From Desertibaculum subflavum (GTDB taxonomy: Bacteria; Pseudomonadota; Alphaproteobacteria; Ferrovibrionales; Ferrovibrionaceae): a stretch of DNA of 64,000 bases. The notes under the pieces are model-generated. The model ran no database searches and was not told the origin of the DNA. It was given only the letters and a program-made list of their open reading frames with translations. The stretch covers positions 44,029 through 108,028 of the forward strand of contig QOZS01000016.1 in NCBI GenBank assembly GCA_003576705.1, read 5' to 3'. Of this stretch, positions 9,212 to 16,795 are shown one piece after another. Numbering within the stretch: position 1 is the stretch's first letter; each line of letters starts with the position of its first letter. The position numbers were made by a program, and so were the translations under genes.

Positions 9212-9240
9212 AGAATATATGACTTTGCGCCAAATGGCAA
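9212..9240 (-). promoter_or_regulatory. Putative promoter of the HTH-like gene
   Basis: Read leftward, TTGCCA (9235-9240) and TATTCT (9212-9217) are spaced by 17 bp in a locally AT-rich patch that stands out from the GC-rich surroundings. Four to five of six bases match consensus in each box. Inference only. Confidence 0.4.
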
Positions 9241-9289
9241 TAGAACCTGTAGCCGCCGTGACAAGGCCCGATGCCGCCGGGAGGCGGCG

Positions 9290-9727
9290 CTAGCGGGTCC
9301 GGATGCTGCGCGACAGGCGCGCCAGAGTCTCCTGCGGCGGGCCGCGCCGCGCGCCTTCGCGCGCTTCCGCCCGCTCGGCATCCGCCTCGCACTGGCGGCG
9401 CACCGCCTCGACCTCCTCCTCGTCCATGTGCTCCAGGCCGACGAAGAAGTTGCGCGCCTCCGCGGTGGTACGGATCAGCTCGTCGAGCTTGGCCTGCAGG
9501 GCGGCGCCGTCGCGGTTCTGCGTGTTCTGGATCAGGAACACCATCAGGAAGGTGACGATGGTGGTCGAGGTGTTGATGACCAGCTGCCAGGTATCGGAGA
9601 AGCCGAATAGCGGCCCGCTCACCGCCCACAGGACGACGAGCAGGCAACAGATGGCGAAAGTGACCGGTTTGCCGGCTGCGCGCGCGATGGCGGCGGCGAA
9701 GCGGGTGAAGGTCGTGCTGATCGACAT
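9290..9727 (-). CDS. Low-affinity iron permease family membrane protein
   Basis: About 145 residues from ATG 9727, preceded by a GGTGGA ribosome site; an in-frame ATG at 9772 would add 15 residues. Two hydrophobic helices (about VTFAICCLLVVLWAVSG and LVINTSTTIVTFLMVFLI) are followed by IQNTQNRDGAALQAKLDEL. The NTQNRD...KLDEL pattern is diagnostic of the small 'low affinity iron permease' family (PF04120), whose iron-transport role is inherited from a yeast name and poorly tested in bacteria. The C-terminus is charged and probably cytosolic. Confidence 0.8.
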   Translation of the reverse strand: MSISTTFTRFAAAIARAAGKPVTFAICCLLVVLWAVSGPLFGFSDTWQLVINTSTTIVTFLMVFLIQNTQNRDGAALQAKLDELIRTTAEARNFFVGLEHMDEEEVEAVRRQCEADAERAEAREGARRGPPQETLARLSRSIRTR

Positions 9728-9937
9728 CGCAAGTTCCACCGGCGGGCGCCGCTGCCCGGAGCCGCTGTTCAACGCCCAGTGGCCAAGCGCGGTTCCGCGA
9801 AGCGCGATGTCAGGAAAACATACAAGCGCGCCGAAGCGCGCTCGAACGCGGGAATAGAGATCAACGACTTGGCGTTGTTACCCTGATTCTTGCATGCCGA
9901 TTCTTCAAGCAGAGGACAACAGCGGAGGGCCGCAACG

Positions 9938-10528
9938 ATGAAACTCGCCATGGCATGCGTGCTCACTGGTTTCCTCCTGGCAAGCCTGCCGCGGGCGGAA
10001 GCGGCGCCGATTGCCTTCACCGCCGTTCTGGGTCCTGAAAACGAAGTTCCGGCGGTCCTCGGCAGTTCCGGTACCGGCGACGCGCTGGTGGAACTGGACG
10101 TGGTTGCGCACACGATGCGGGTGGTTGCCACCTTCAGCGGCCTGACAGGCACCGTCACTGTCGCGCATATCCACGCGCCGGGATTGCCGGGGGTAAATGC
10201 TGGGGTCACGACCCAGCTGCCGACCTTCGTCGGGTTCCCGGCCGGCGTCACGTCCGGCAGCTACGACATGACCTTCGACACGACGATGGCCTCGACATGG
10301 AATGCCGCCTTCATCACCGCCAACGGCGGCACGCCGCTCGGCGCGGAGGCGGCGCTTCTGACCCATCTTCTGGCGGGAGCCGCCTACTTCAACGTCCACA
10401 CCAGCTTTGTCGGCAGCGGCGAGATCCGCGGCAATTTCAGTGCCGTGCCGGAGCCGGCGAGCGGCCTCCTGTTGCTTGGTCTCGGGCTCGCGGCGATCGT
10501 CCTCTATCCCGATCGCTCCCGTCGCTAA
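9938..10528 (+). CDS. Secreted CHRD-domain protein with PEP-CTERM sorting tail
   Basis: 196 residues from ATG 9938, with a GGAGGG ribosome site. A signal peptide (MKLAMACVLTGFLLASLPRAEA) is followed by a CHRD domain (about 25-170) with HIHAPGLPGVNAG and the closing YFNVHTSFVGSGEIRG. The C-terminus is VPEP followed by a hydrophobic helix and the basic DRSRR tail. This is a textbook PEP-CTERM signal, which is cut and processed by an exosortase. No exosortase gene lies in the window. It is probably exported to the cell surface or matrix; its molecular role is unknown. Confidence 0.85.
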   Translation: MKLAMACVLTGFLLASLPRAEAAPIAFTAVLGPENEVPAVLGSSGTGDALVELDVVAHTMRVVATFSGLTGTVTVAHIHAPGLPGVNAGVTTQLPTFVGFPAGVTSGSYDMTFDTTMASTWNAAFITANGGTPLGAEAALLTHLLAGAAYFNVHTSFVGSGEIRGNFSAVPEPASGLLLLGLGLAAIVLYPDRSRR

Positions 10529-10607
10529 GACCTCGGCGGTTCGCAAGCTGGCGGTGCCCGGCTAAGTTCCGCGTCGTGACGATCGGATCGACGCGGGGTG
10601 CGGTGGC

Positions 10608-11369
10608 ATGGTCAAGTTGCAGGGACAGATCGCGCTGGTGACCGGCGCCAGCCGGGGCATCGGTCAGGCCGCCGCGGAAGCCTTGGCGCAAGCCGGTGCC
10701 GCGGTCATGCTGGCCGCGCGCGACGGCGCGCTGGCGGCGAAAGTGGCGGACGGCATCGCGGCGGCTGGCGGCAGGGCCGCGGGCCTCGCCGGCGACGTGT
10801 CGGACTTCGCGTCGGTCACCCGCCTCGTCGCGGCGACGCGCGAGCGCTTCGGCGGGCTCGACATCCTGGTCAACAATGCCGGGGTGATTCAGCCGATCGG
10901 GCCAGTCTGGGAAGCCGATCCGCAGGACTGGGCCCGCAACATCGACATCAACCTGACCGGCGCCTTCCACGGCGTGCGCGCCGTGCTGCCGGCAATGGTT
11001 GCGGCGGGCGGCGGCACCATCATCAACGTCTCCTCCGGCGCGGCGCACCGGCCGCTCGAAGGCTGGAGCGCCTATTGCTCGGCCAAGGCCGGGCTCGCGA
11101 TGCTGACCCGGTCGATCGCGCAGGAAACGAAAGGGCGCGGCATCCGCATCTTCGGCTTCTCGCCCGGCACGGTGGATACCGAGATGCAGGTCAAGATCCG
11201 CGCTTCCGGTATCAACCCGGTCAGCAAGATCCCGCGCGGCGACCTGCAGCCGGTGGACCGGCCCGCTCGGGCGGTGGTCTACCTCTGCACCGCCGCGGCG
11301 GACGACCTGATCGGCGAGGAGGCCTCGATGCGCGACGAGGCATTTGTGAAGCGCCTTGCGCTCGGTTGA
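10608..11369 (+). CDS. SDR family NAD(P)-dependent oxidoreductase
   Basis: 253 residues of the classical short-chain dehydrogenase fold. The cofactor motif TGASRGIG is near 12-19, the structural NNAG follows, and the catalytic Ser (NVSSGAAH) and Tyr/Lys (YCSAKAG) are present. The C-terminal part is FSPGTVDTEMQ. The substrate cannot be told. It lies 100 bp before a TauD dioxygenase on the same strand, so a shared pathway is possible. Confidence 0.85.
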   Translation: MVKLQGQIALVTGASRGIGQAAAEALAQAGAAVMLAARDGALAAKVADGIAAAGGRAAGLAGDVSDFASVTRLVAATRERFGGLDILVNNAGVIQPIGPVWEADPQDWARNIDINLTGAFHGVRAVLPAMVAAGGGTIINVSSGAAHRPLEGWSAYCSAKAGLAMLTRSIAQETKGRGIRIFGFSPGTVDTEMQVKIRASGINPVSKIPRGDLQPVDRPARAVVYLCTAAADDLIGEEASMRDEAFVKRLALG

Positions 11370-11469
11370 CCGCGCTGCGACACCGGGTGCACTCGCGACG
11401 ACGGGCGCCCCGCCTTAGGCTGACGCGGATGCCGCAGGCCAACCAAGAACAGTTTGGGGAAGAACGCCG

Positions 11470-12372
11470 ATGGTTACCGTGACACCCATCCATGCCGATT
11501 TCGTCGCCGAGATCGGCGGGGTGGACATCTCGCGCCCGCTCGCCCCCGCCGAATGGCAGGCGGTCGAACAGGCCTTCGATCGCTATGCCGTACTGGTATT
11601 CCACGGCCAGAAACTGACGGAAGCACAGCAACTCGCCTTCGCCGAGCGTTTCGGGCCGCTCGAGCGCTCGATCGGCACCTATGTCTATGGCGTCGGCAAG
11701 CGGCGCCGCCTCGAGCGGCCGGAGCTGTCCGACATCTCCAATCTCGACGAGGACGGCGCCGTCATCGCACGTGACGACGAGCGGCGGCTGATCAACATCT
11801 CGAACCAGCTCTGGCACACCGACAGCTCGTTCAAGAAGACGCCCGCCAAGATGTCGATGCTGTCGGCACAGGAGGTCCCGCCGGAGGGCGGCGAAACCGA
11901 GTTTGCCGACATGCGAGCCGTCTGGGATGCGCTGCCGGCGGCGCGCCAGCGCGCCCTGGAAGGCCTGGTCGCCGAGCATGACTATTACTATTCGCGCAGC
12001 CTCACCGGCTTCGATGCCTCGACGATCCCGCCGGAGCGCCGCGCGCTGACCCCGCCGGTGCCGCAGGTTCTGGTGCGCACCCACCCGGTGACGGGGCGCA
12101 AGTCGCTCTACCTGGCGGCGCATATCAAGCGCATCTACGGCATGGACGAGGTCGCGAGCCGGGCCTTGATCGACGAGCTGATGGCTTTGGCGACCGAGCC
12201 GCGCTTCGTGCATCAGCACAAGTGGAAAGCCGACGATGTGGTGATGTGGGACAACCGCTGCACCATGCATCGCGGCCGGCCTTTCGACGAGCGGTCCCGC
12301 CGCTCGATGCGGCGGGCGACGGTGAGCGATATCGGGCCGACCGTCGCCGCGGATTGGCGACCGCCGGCCTGA
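11470..12372 (+). CDS. TauD/TfdA family 2-oxoglutarate/Fe(II) dioxygenase
   Basis: 300 residues. The iron ligands are His116 and Asp118 in WHTDSSF and His267 in WDNRCTMHRG; the 2-oxoglutarate-binding Arg lies in RSMRRATVS. The family hydroxylates taurine, phenoxyacetates or related organic acids, coupling to decarboxylation of 2-oxoglutarate. All catalytic residues are present. It resembles the TfdA side of the family in general form, but substrate is not determinable. Start ATG 11470 follows a GGGGAAGA ribosome site. Confidence 0.88.
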   Translation: MVTVTPIHADFVAEIGGVDISRPLAPAEWQAVEQAFDRYAVLVFHGQKLTEAQQLAFAERFGPLERSIGTYVYGVGKRRRLERPELSDISNLDEDGAVIARDDERRLINISNQLWHTDSSFKKTPAKMSMLSAQEVPPEGGETEFADMRAVWDALPAARQRALEGLVAEHDYYYSRSLTGFDASTIPPERRALTPPVPQVLVRTHPVTGRKSLYLAAHIKRIYGMDEVASRALIDELMALATEPRFVHQHKWKADDVVMWDNRCTMHRGRPFDERSRRSMRRATVSDIGPTVAADWRPPA

Positions 12373-12378
12373 TCGGCC

Positions 12379-12900
12379 TCAGCCGCTCAGCACCTCGACC
12401 TTGTCTTCCGGCGCCGACGCGACGGCGCGCCAATGCTCGCGGGTATAGGCGGAAAGCGCGAGGTCCATGTCGAGCGTGACCAGCCGGGTGATGGCGGCGA
12501 GCAGCGGCGGCACCTCGATGCCCGTGATCGTCGCCGAGGCAAGGCGGATCAGCTCGCAATGGAAGAAGTTGTAGCCGGCGAGGTAGAGATAAGGCGGCAC
12601 ACGCCGCGCATAATGCACCTCGCCGATATGCAACGCGCCGCGGACATACTCGGCGTCGAACCGGCAGGAGAACAGCCGCAGCCAGTGCTGCTTCTGGCGC
12701 TCGCTCAGGCGAGAGACGTTCTGCGGGTCGCCGAACAGGCGGCGCGCCTCGGCGAAGGAATACATGTGGTCGTAGAAATGTGCGACGATGCGATCGACAT
12801 GCGCCTCGAATACCGGAAGGAAGCGCTTCGCGTCCATGCGCGCGCTCATGTCGATGCCGAGCAGCCTGAGCCTGCCCTCGATATTCGGCACTTTCTCCAC
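12379..12900 (-). CDS. Stand-alone protoglobin / globin-sensor domain protein
   Basis: 173 residues from a GTG at 12900 with GGGAG eight bases upstream. The whole protein matches a protoglobin fold: helices with FYDHMYSF, then HIGEVHYARRVPPYLYLAGY, where the His of the IGxxH motif (His96) is the expected proximal haem ligand. There is no attached GGDEF, methyl-accepting or kinase domain, so it is a single-domain member. It probably binds haem and O2 or a similar gas. It converges on the TauD gene with a 6 bp gap. Confidence 0.75.
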   Translation of the reverse strand: MEKVPNIEGRLRLLGIDMSARMDAKRFLPVFEAHVDRIVAHFYDHMYSFAEARRLFGDPQNVSRLSERQKQHWLRLFSCRFDAEYVRGALHIGEVHYARRVPPYLYLAGYNFFHCELIRLASATITGIEVPPLLAAITRLVTLDMDLALSAYTREHWRAVASAPEDKVEVLSG

Positions 12901-12974
12901 CGCGTCGTCTCCCAGCCGGCCGGATGGGGCGATCGTGTCGGGAGCGGGTTACCGTGCGGTTATCGGCGATACCG

Positions 12975-13727
12975 TCAGGTGAGGTAGGCGCCGCCGTTGA
13001 CGTGGATGGTCTGACCCGTGGTGTAGGCGCCTTCCGGCCCGGCGAGCATCCGCACCATGGCGGCGATCTCGTCGACCGTGCCCTTGCGGCGCAGCGGGAT
13101 CGTCTGATCGGTGATGGTGCCGGGCGCGGCGCCGGCGGAGGCGCCGCGCGCCGTGTCGATGGCGCCGGGCGCGATGCAGTTGCAGGTGATCCGGTGCGGC
13201 GCCAGCTCGATCGCCAGCGCCCGCATCAGGCCTTCGAGGCCGGCCTTGGAGGCCGAGACATGCGCGCGGTTCGGCGTGCCGACATGGTTGGAGATGCCGG
13301 AGAGCGCGACGATGGCGCCGCCGCCGCGGCGGATCAGATGCGGCACCGCCGCCTGGGCGAGATGGAAGGCGCCGTCGAGCGCGACCGAGAGAATCTCGCG
13401 CCATTCCGCGGCGCTGATATCGAGGAAGGGCGTCTGTCGGCGCAGCCCGGCATTGGACACCACGATGTCGAGCCCGCCCATCTGGCCGGCCGCCGCCTCC
13501 ACCATCTGCGCCGTGGCGCGCGGGTCGGAGACATCGGCGATATGCGCGGTGGCGCGGCCGCCGGCGGCGACGATCTCGGTTGCCACCGCCTCGATGGCGG
13601 CGCGGTCGCTGCGGCCGTTGACGATGACGGCGGCGCCGTCGCGGGCCAATGCGAGTGCGATGGCGCGGCCGATATTCTTGCCCGCGCCGGTGACCAGCGC
13701 GACCTTGCCTTGCAGCGGCTTCGTCAT
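12975..13727 (-). CDS. SDR family oxidoreductase (FabG-like)
   Basis: 250 residues from ATG 13727, with an AGGGAGG ribosome site. It has the cofactor motif TGAGKNIG, the NAG motif (VSNAGLRRQ, with Ser in place of the first Asn of NNAG), a catalytic Ser in ALSGIS, and the C-terminal TGQTIHVNGGAYLT typical of FabG-like dehydrogenases. The usual catalytic Tyr-x-x-x-Lys position reads HVSASKAG, so the Tyr appears replaced by His while Lys is kept. This needs alignment. It overlaps the YaiI-family gene by 4 bp (ATGA). Confidence 0.82.
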   Translation of the reverse strand: MTKPLQGKVALVTGAGKNIGRAIALALARDGAAVIVNGRSDRAAIEAVATEIVAAGGRATAHIADVSDPRATAQMVEAAAGQMGGLDIVVSNAGLRRQTPFLDISAAEWREILSVALDGAFHLAQAAVPHLIRRGGGAIVALSGISNHVGTPNRAHVSASKAGLEGLMRALAIELAPHRITCNCIAPGAIDTARGASAGAAPGTITDQTIPLRRKGTVDEIAAMVRMLAGPEGAYTTGQTIHVNGGAYLT

Positions 13728-14182
13728 GTGGCGCCTCCCTGTCTTCGGCTTGCCTGCACCGCCGCGTCCAGCGCGTTGAGGAAGCGCGAGCGGTCCTGCT
13801 TGGCGAACGGCCTGCCGCCGCCGGTAATGGTGCCGGTCTCGCGCAACGAGGTCATCAGGTTGCGCGTCGCCAGCGCGGCGCCGATCGTCGCCTCGGTATA
13901 GACCCGGCCATCGGGCGCGATCGCGCGGGCACCGCGCTTCACGCAGCGGTCGGCGAGTGGAATATCGGCCGTGACGGCGATGTCGCCGGCCGCGATGTGC
14001 TCGGCGATCCAATCATCGGCGCGGTCGAGCCCGCCTTCCACGATGACGTTGCGCAAGCCCGGCTCCGCCGGCACCCGCACGCCGCCATTGGAGACGACGT
14101 GCACGGTCAGCGCATAGCGCCGCGCCACGCGGTAGACCTCCTCCTTCACCGGGCAGGCATCGGCATCGATATAGATTTCCAT
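13724..14182 (-). CDS. YaiI/YqxD family protein (DUF188)
   Basis: 152 residues starting MEIYIDADACPVKEE, the signature of the YaiI/YqxD family, and containing ITADIPLADRC-like and GRPFAKQDRSRFL segments. The fold is related to PIN/FEN nucleases and a nuclease role is suspected but unproven. It is joined at both ends: TGATG overlap with the serine-hydrolase stop upstream and ATGA overlap with the SDR start downstream. Confidence 0.88.
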   Translation of the reverse strand: MEIYIDADACPVKEEVYRVARRYALTVHVVSNGGVRVPAEPGLRNVIVEGGLDRADDWIAEHIAAGDIAVTADIPLADRCVKRGARAIAPDGRVYTEATIGAALATRNLMTSLRETGTITGGGRPFAKQDRSRFLNALDAAVQASRRQGGAT

Positions 14183-15789
14183 CACGTGGCGACGCGTTCG
14201 AAGCGCAGGTTCTTGATCCGGCTGCTGGAGACCGTGAGCGCGACCGCTTTGCCGACGCGGTCGCGCTCCAGCCGCGCGACGGCCTCGAAGGGCAGCCATG
14301 ACGTGGTGATCTCGATTTCGATCGCGTCGCCGGCGATGCCGTGAGCCATCCCGCCGGGGCCGCCGGCGCGCAGCGGGCCGGCGATGTCGATCCGCATGCC
14401 GCCGGATGCCGGGGCGAAGGTCCAGGTGACCCCGCTATCGGCCGAGACATAGGTGCCGGCCAGCCCATCCGGCAAGGGCGTGCGCGCGGCCACGCGACGG
14501 CAGCGCGCGATCCGGCCGGCGCCGAGATCGATGTCGAGCTGGTCCCTGCCGGCGGGGCGCAAGGCCATCTCATAGGCACCGCGATCGGCGGCAAACCATC
14601 CGTCGGCGGCGGGGACCAGTGCGAAGGGCACGCCGTTCCGAGTCACCACGGGCTCGCCATCCTTCCAGGCAAGATCGAACAGGACCAGCTCGCCATCGTT
14701 GAACCAGGTGCCGGCAATGCCCTCGACAACGGACTTGTCGGCCGGCGGCAGAGCCGGCGCCAGGCGCTCGTCGCCCTGCAGCGCCTCGACGGCCGCGGCG
14801 CGTGCCAGGCGATAGGGATCGAGGCTGCCGAGATTGGCGATCACGATGACGGTGAGATCGGTCTCGGCGATGCGCAGGAACTCGGTGCGATAGCCGGGCC
14901 AGAGCCCGCCATGACCGAGCGTGGCGAGACCGCGCAGGGTTCCATGCTCCACACCGCGGGCATAGGGATTGGCGGTGCCGCCGTTCAGCGGGGCCCGGTC
15001 GGCGAGTCGCTTTGGCAGGTCGGCTGGTGAGAGCCGCGGCCGGTCGTAATGGCGCGACCAGATCAGCAGGTCCTCGATATTGGAGACGAGGCCGCCCTCG
15101 CCCGCCAGCGGAAATCCGTGCATGGCGCGGCGAAAGCCCTGCGCCGCGTCGCCGAGATAACCGATGGCGAGGTCCGCCACTACCTGGTCGACGGTCGGCG
15201 TGAGCTCGGTCGCGCTCATGCCGAGCGGCCGGAAGAGGCGCCGCGCCAGCACCTCGGGCAGCGGCGCATCCTCGATCTGCTCGATGATGCGGCCGAGCAG
15301 CAGGAAGTTGGTGTTGGAATAGAGGAAGCGCGATCCCGGCTCGAAGTTGAGATGGCGCGAGCGGGCGACTACGGCGTCGATATCGGCCGGCCGCAGCGGA
15401 TGGTCGAGGCCGATTCCGCCGAGCCGGCAGAGCTCCAGGAAATCCGGCAGGCCGCTGCAATTGCGCATCATCTGGTCGATGCTGACCGGCAACTCGGGCA
15501 GTTCGCGCAGATAGCGCGAGGGCCGTGCGCCAAGGTCGAGCCGGCCTTCCGCCACCAGCATCAGCGCGGCGGAGACGACGAACTGCTTGGTCACCGAGGC
15601 GATGCGGAACCGCGTCCGCGGCCCGATCGGCACGCCGTGCTCGATGCTGGCGAGGCCGTAGCCGGCGAGATGCAGCACCTCGCCGCCCTGCGCCACGGCG
15701 ACCACCGCGCCCGGCGATCCGGGCGTCGCCCAGCGGGCGAACAGGGCGTCGATACGTTTGTTAAGGCTGATCTGGTCGAGGCGGTTCAT
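14182..15789 (-). CDS. D-aminopeptidase-like serine hydrolase (class C beta-lactamase fold)
   Basis: 535 residues. The catalytic Ser65-x-x-Lys68 is in RIASVTKQ, Tyr157 is in LYSNTN and His293 is in LGHGGLWPGY, so all three penicillin-recognising motifs are intact. About 200 extra residues follow, with beta-rich character. The spacing matches, from memory, the Ochrobactrum D-aminopeptidase layout (catalytic domain plus two barrel domains). It may therefore release N-terminal D-amino acids rather than hydrolyse beta-lactams. There is no clear signal peptide, so it is probably cytosolic. It is the first gene of a three-gene leftward overlap chain. Confidence 0.85.
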   Translation of the reverse strand: MNRLDQISLNKRIDALFARWATPGSPGAVVAVAQGGEVLHLAGYGLASIEHGVPIGPRTRFRIASVTKQFVVSAALMLVAEGRLDLGARPSRYLRELPELPVSIDQMMRNCSGLPDFLELCRLGGIGLDHPLRPADIDAVVARSRHLNFEPGSRFLYSNTNFLLLGRIIEQIEDAPLPEVLARRLFRPLGMSATELTPTVDQVVADLAIGYLGDAAQGFRRAMHGFPLAGEGGLVSNIEDLLIWSRHYDRPRLSPADLPKRLADRAPLNGGTANPYARGVEHGTLRGLATLGHGGLWPGYRTEFLRIAETDLTVIVIANLGSLDPYRLARAAAVEALQGDERLAPALPPADKSVVEGIAGTWFNDGELVLFDLAWKDGEPVVTRNGVPFALVPAADGWFAADRGAYEMALRPAGRDQLDIDLGAGRIARCRRVAARTPLPDGLAGTYVSADSGVTWTFAPASGGMRIDIAGPLRAGGPGGMAHGIAGDAIEIEITTSWLPFEAVARLERDRVGKAVALTVSSSRIKNLRFERVAT

Positions 15790-15864
15790 CGGCTTGAGGC
15801 TCGAGGTTGTCGGACGCCGCGGCGGCGTGGCACTCTAGCGGCAGGAGAATTCAGGAGGAAACCT

Positions 15865-16725
15865 ATGGCTGGCCAATACAGCCGCATCGGGGTGAAGCCG
15901 ATCGCCGGCGCGCTCGGCGCCGAGATCGAGGGGGTCGATCTCGCCAGGCCGCTCGACAACCAGATCTTCTCGGAGGTGCACCAGGCCTTCCTCGACCATC
16001 AGGTAATCTTCTTCCGCGACCAGCGGATCACGCCGGAGCAGCAGCTCGCCTTCGCGCGCCGCTTCGGCACGCTCAACGTGCATCCCTATGCGCCCTCGCT
16101 CGAGGGCTATCCGGAGGTTCTCCGCATCTTCAAGGAGAAGGAGGACCGGGTGAATTTCGGCGGCGGCTGGCATTCCGACCTGACCTTCCTGGAGAAGCCG
16201 CCGCTCGGCTCCATCCTCTATGCCCGCGAGGTGCCGCCCCACGGCGGCGACACCATGTGGACCAACATGTACCTCGCCTACGAGACGCTGTCCGACGGCC
16301 TGAAGAAGATTCTCGACGGCCTGAAGGCGGTGCATTCGGCCAACAAGCAATACGGCATCGATGGCAGCGAGGCGGCGCGCAACAACGAGAAGCGCAGCAT
16401 GAAGCCGAACGTGTCGGAGAGCGCCAAGGCCGAGCTCGCTCAGCCGGTGGTGCGCACGCATCCCGAGACCGGGCGCAAGGCCCTGTTCGTCAACGGCGCC
16501 TTCACCGACCGGTTCGAGGGCTGGACCAAGGAGGAGAGCCGGCCACTCCTGAGCTTCCTCTACAAGCACGCCGTCAAGCCGGAATTCACCTGCCGGTTCC
16601 GCTGGGCCAAGGACAGCCTCGCGTTCTGGGACAACCGCTGCACCCAGCACTACGCGCTGAACGACTATCACGGCTACCGCCGCGAAATGCACCGCGTGAC
16701 GGTGGACGGCGACCGGGTGTTCTGA
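15865..16725 (+). CDS. TauD/TfdA family 2-oxoglutarate/Fe(II) dioxygenase
   Basis: 286 residues from ATG 15865, with a CAGGAGGA ribosome site. Iron ligands are His103 and Asp105 (WHSDLTF) and His262 (CTQHYALNDY); the late Arg is in REMHRVTV. The alpha-ketoglutarate-dependent taurine-dioxygenase pattern is complete, including GDTMWTNMY. It is only distantly similar to the dioxygenase at 11.5 kb, so the two are unlikely to be recent duplicates. The gene diverges from the serine hydrolase. Substrate unknown; sulfonates or aryloxy acids are family possibilities. Confidence 0.9.
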   Translation: MAGQYSRIGVKPIAGALGAEIEGVDLARPLDNQIFSEVHQAFLDHQVIFFRDQRITPEQQLAFARRFGTLNVHPYAPSLEGYPEVLRIFKEKEDRVNFGGGWHSDLTFLEKPPLGSILYAREVPPHGGDTMWTNMYLAYETLSDGLKKILDGLKAVHSANKQYGIDGSEAARNNEKRSMKPNVSESAKAELAQPVVRTHPETGRKALFVNGAFTDRFEGWTKEESRPLLSFLYKHAVKPEFTCRFRWAKDSLAFWDNRCTQHYALNDYHGYRREMHRVTVDGDRVF

Positions 16726-16795
16726 CCGGCGCCACATTTTCGTCACCTCGGTCCGACAGAAGGGACTTGTGAGGCGCTGATTGGATGGCGCCCGT

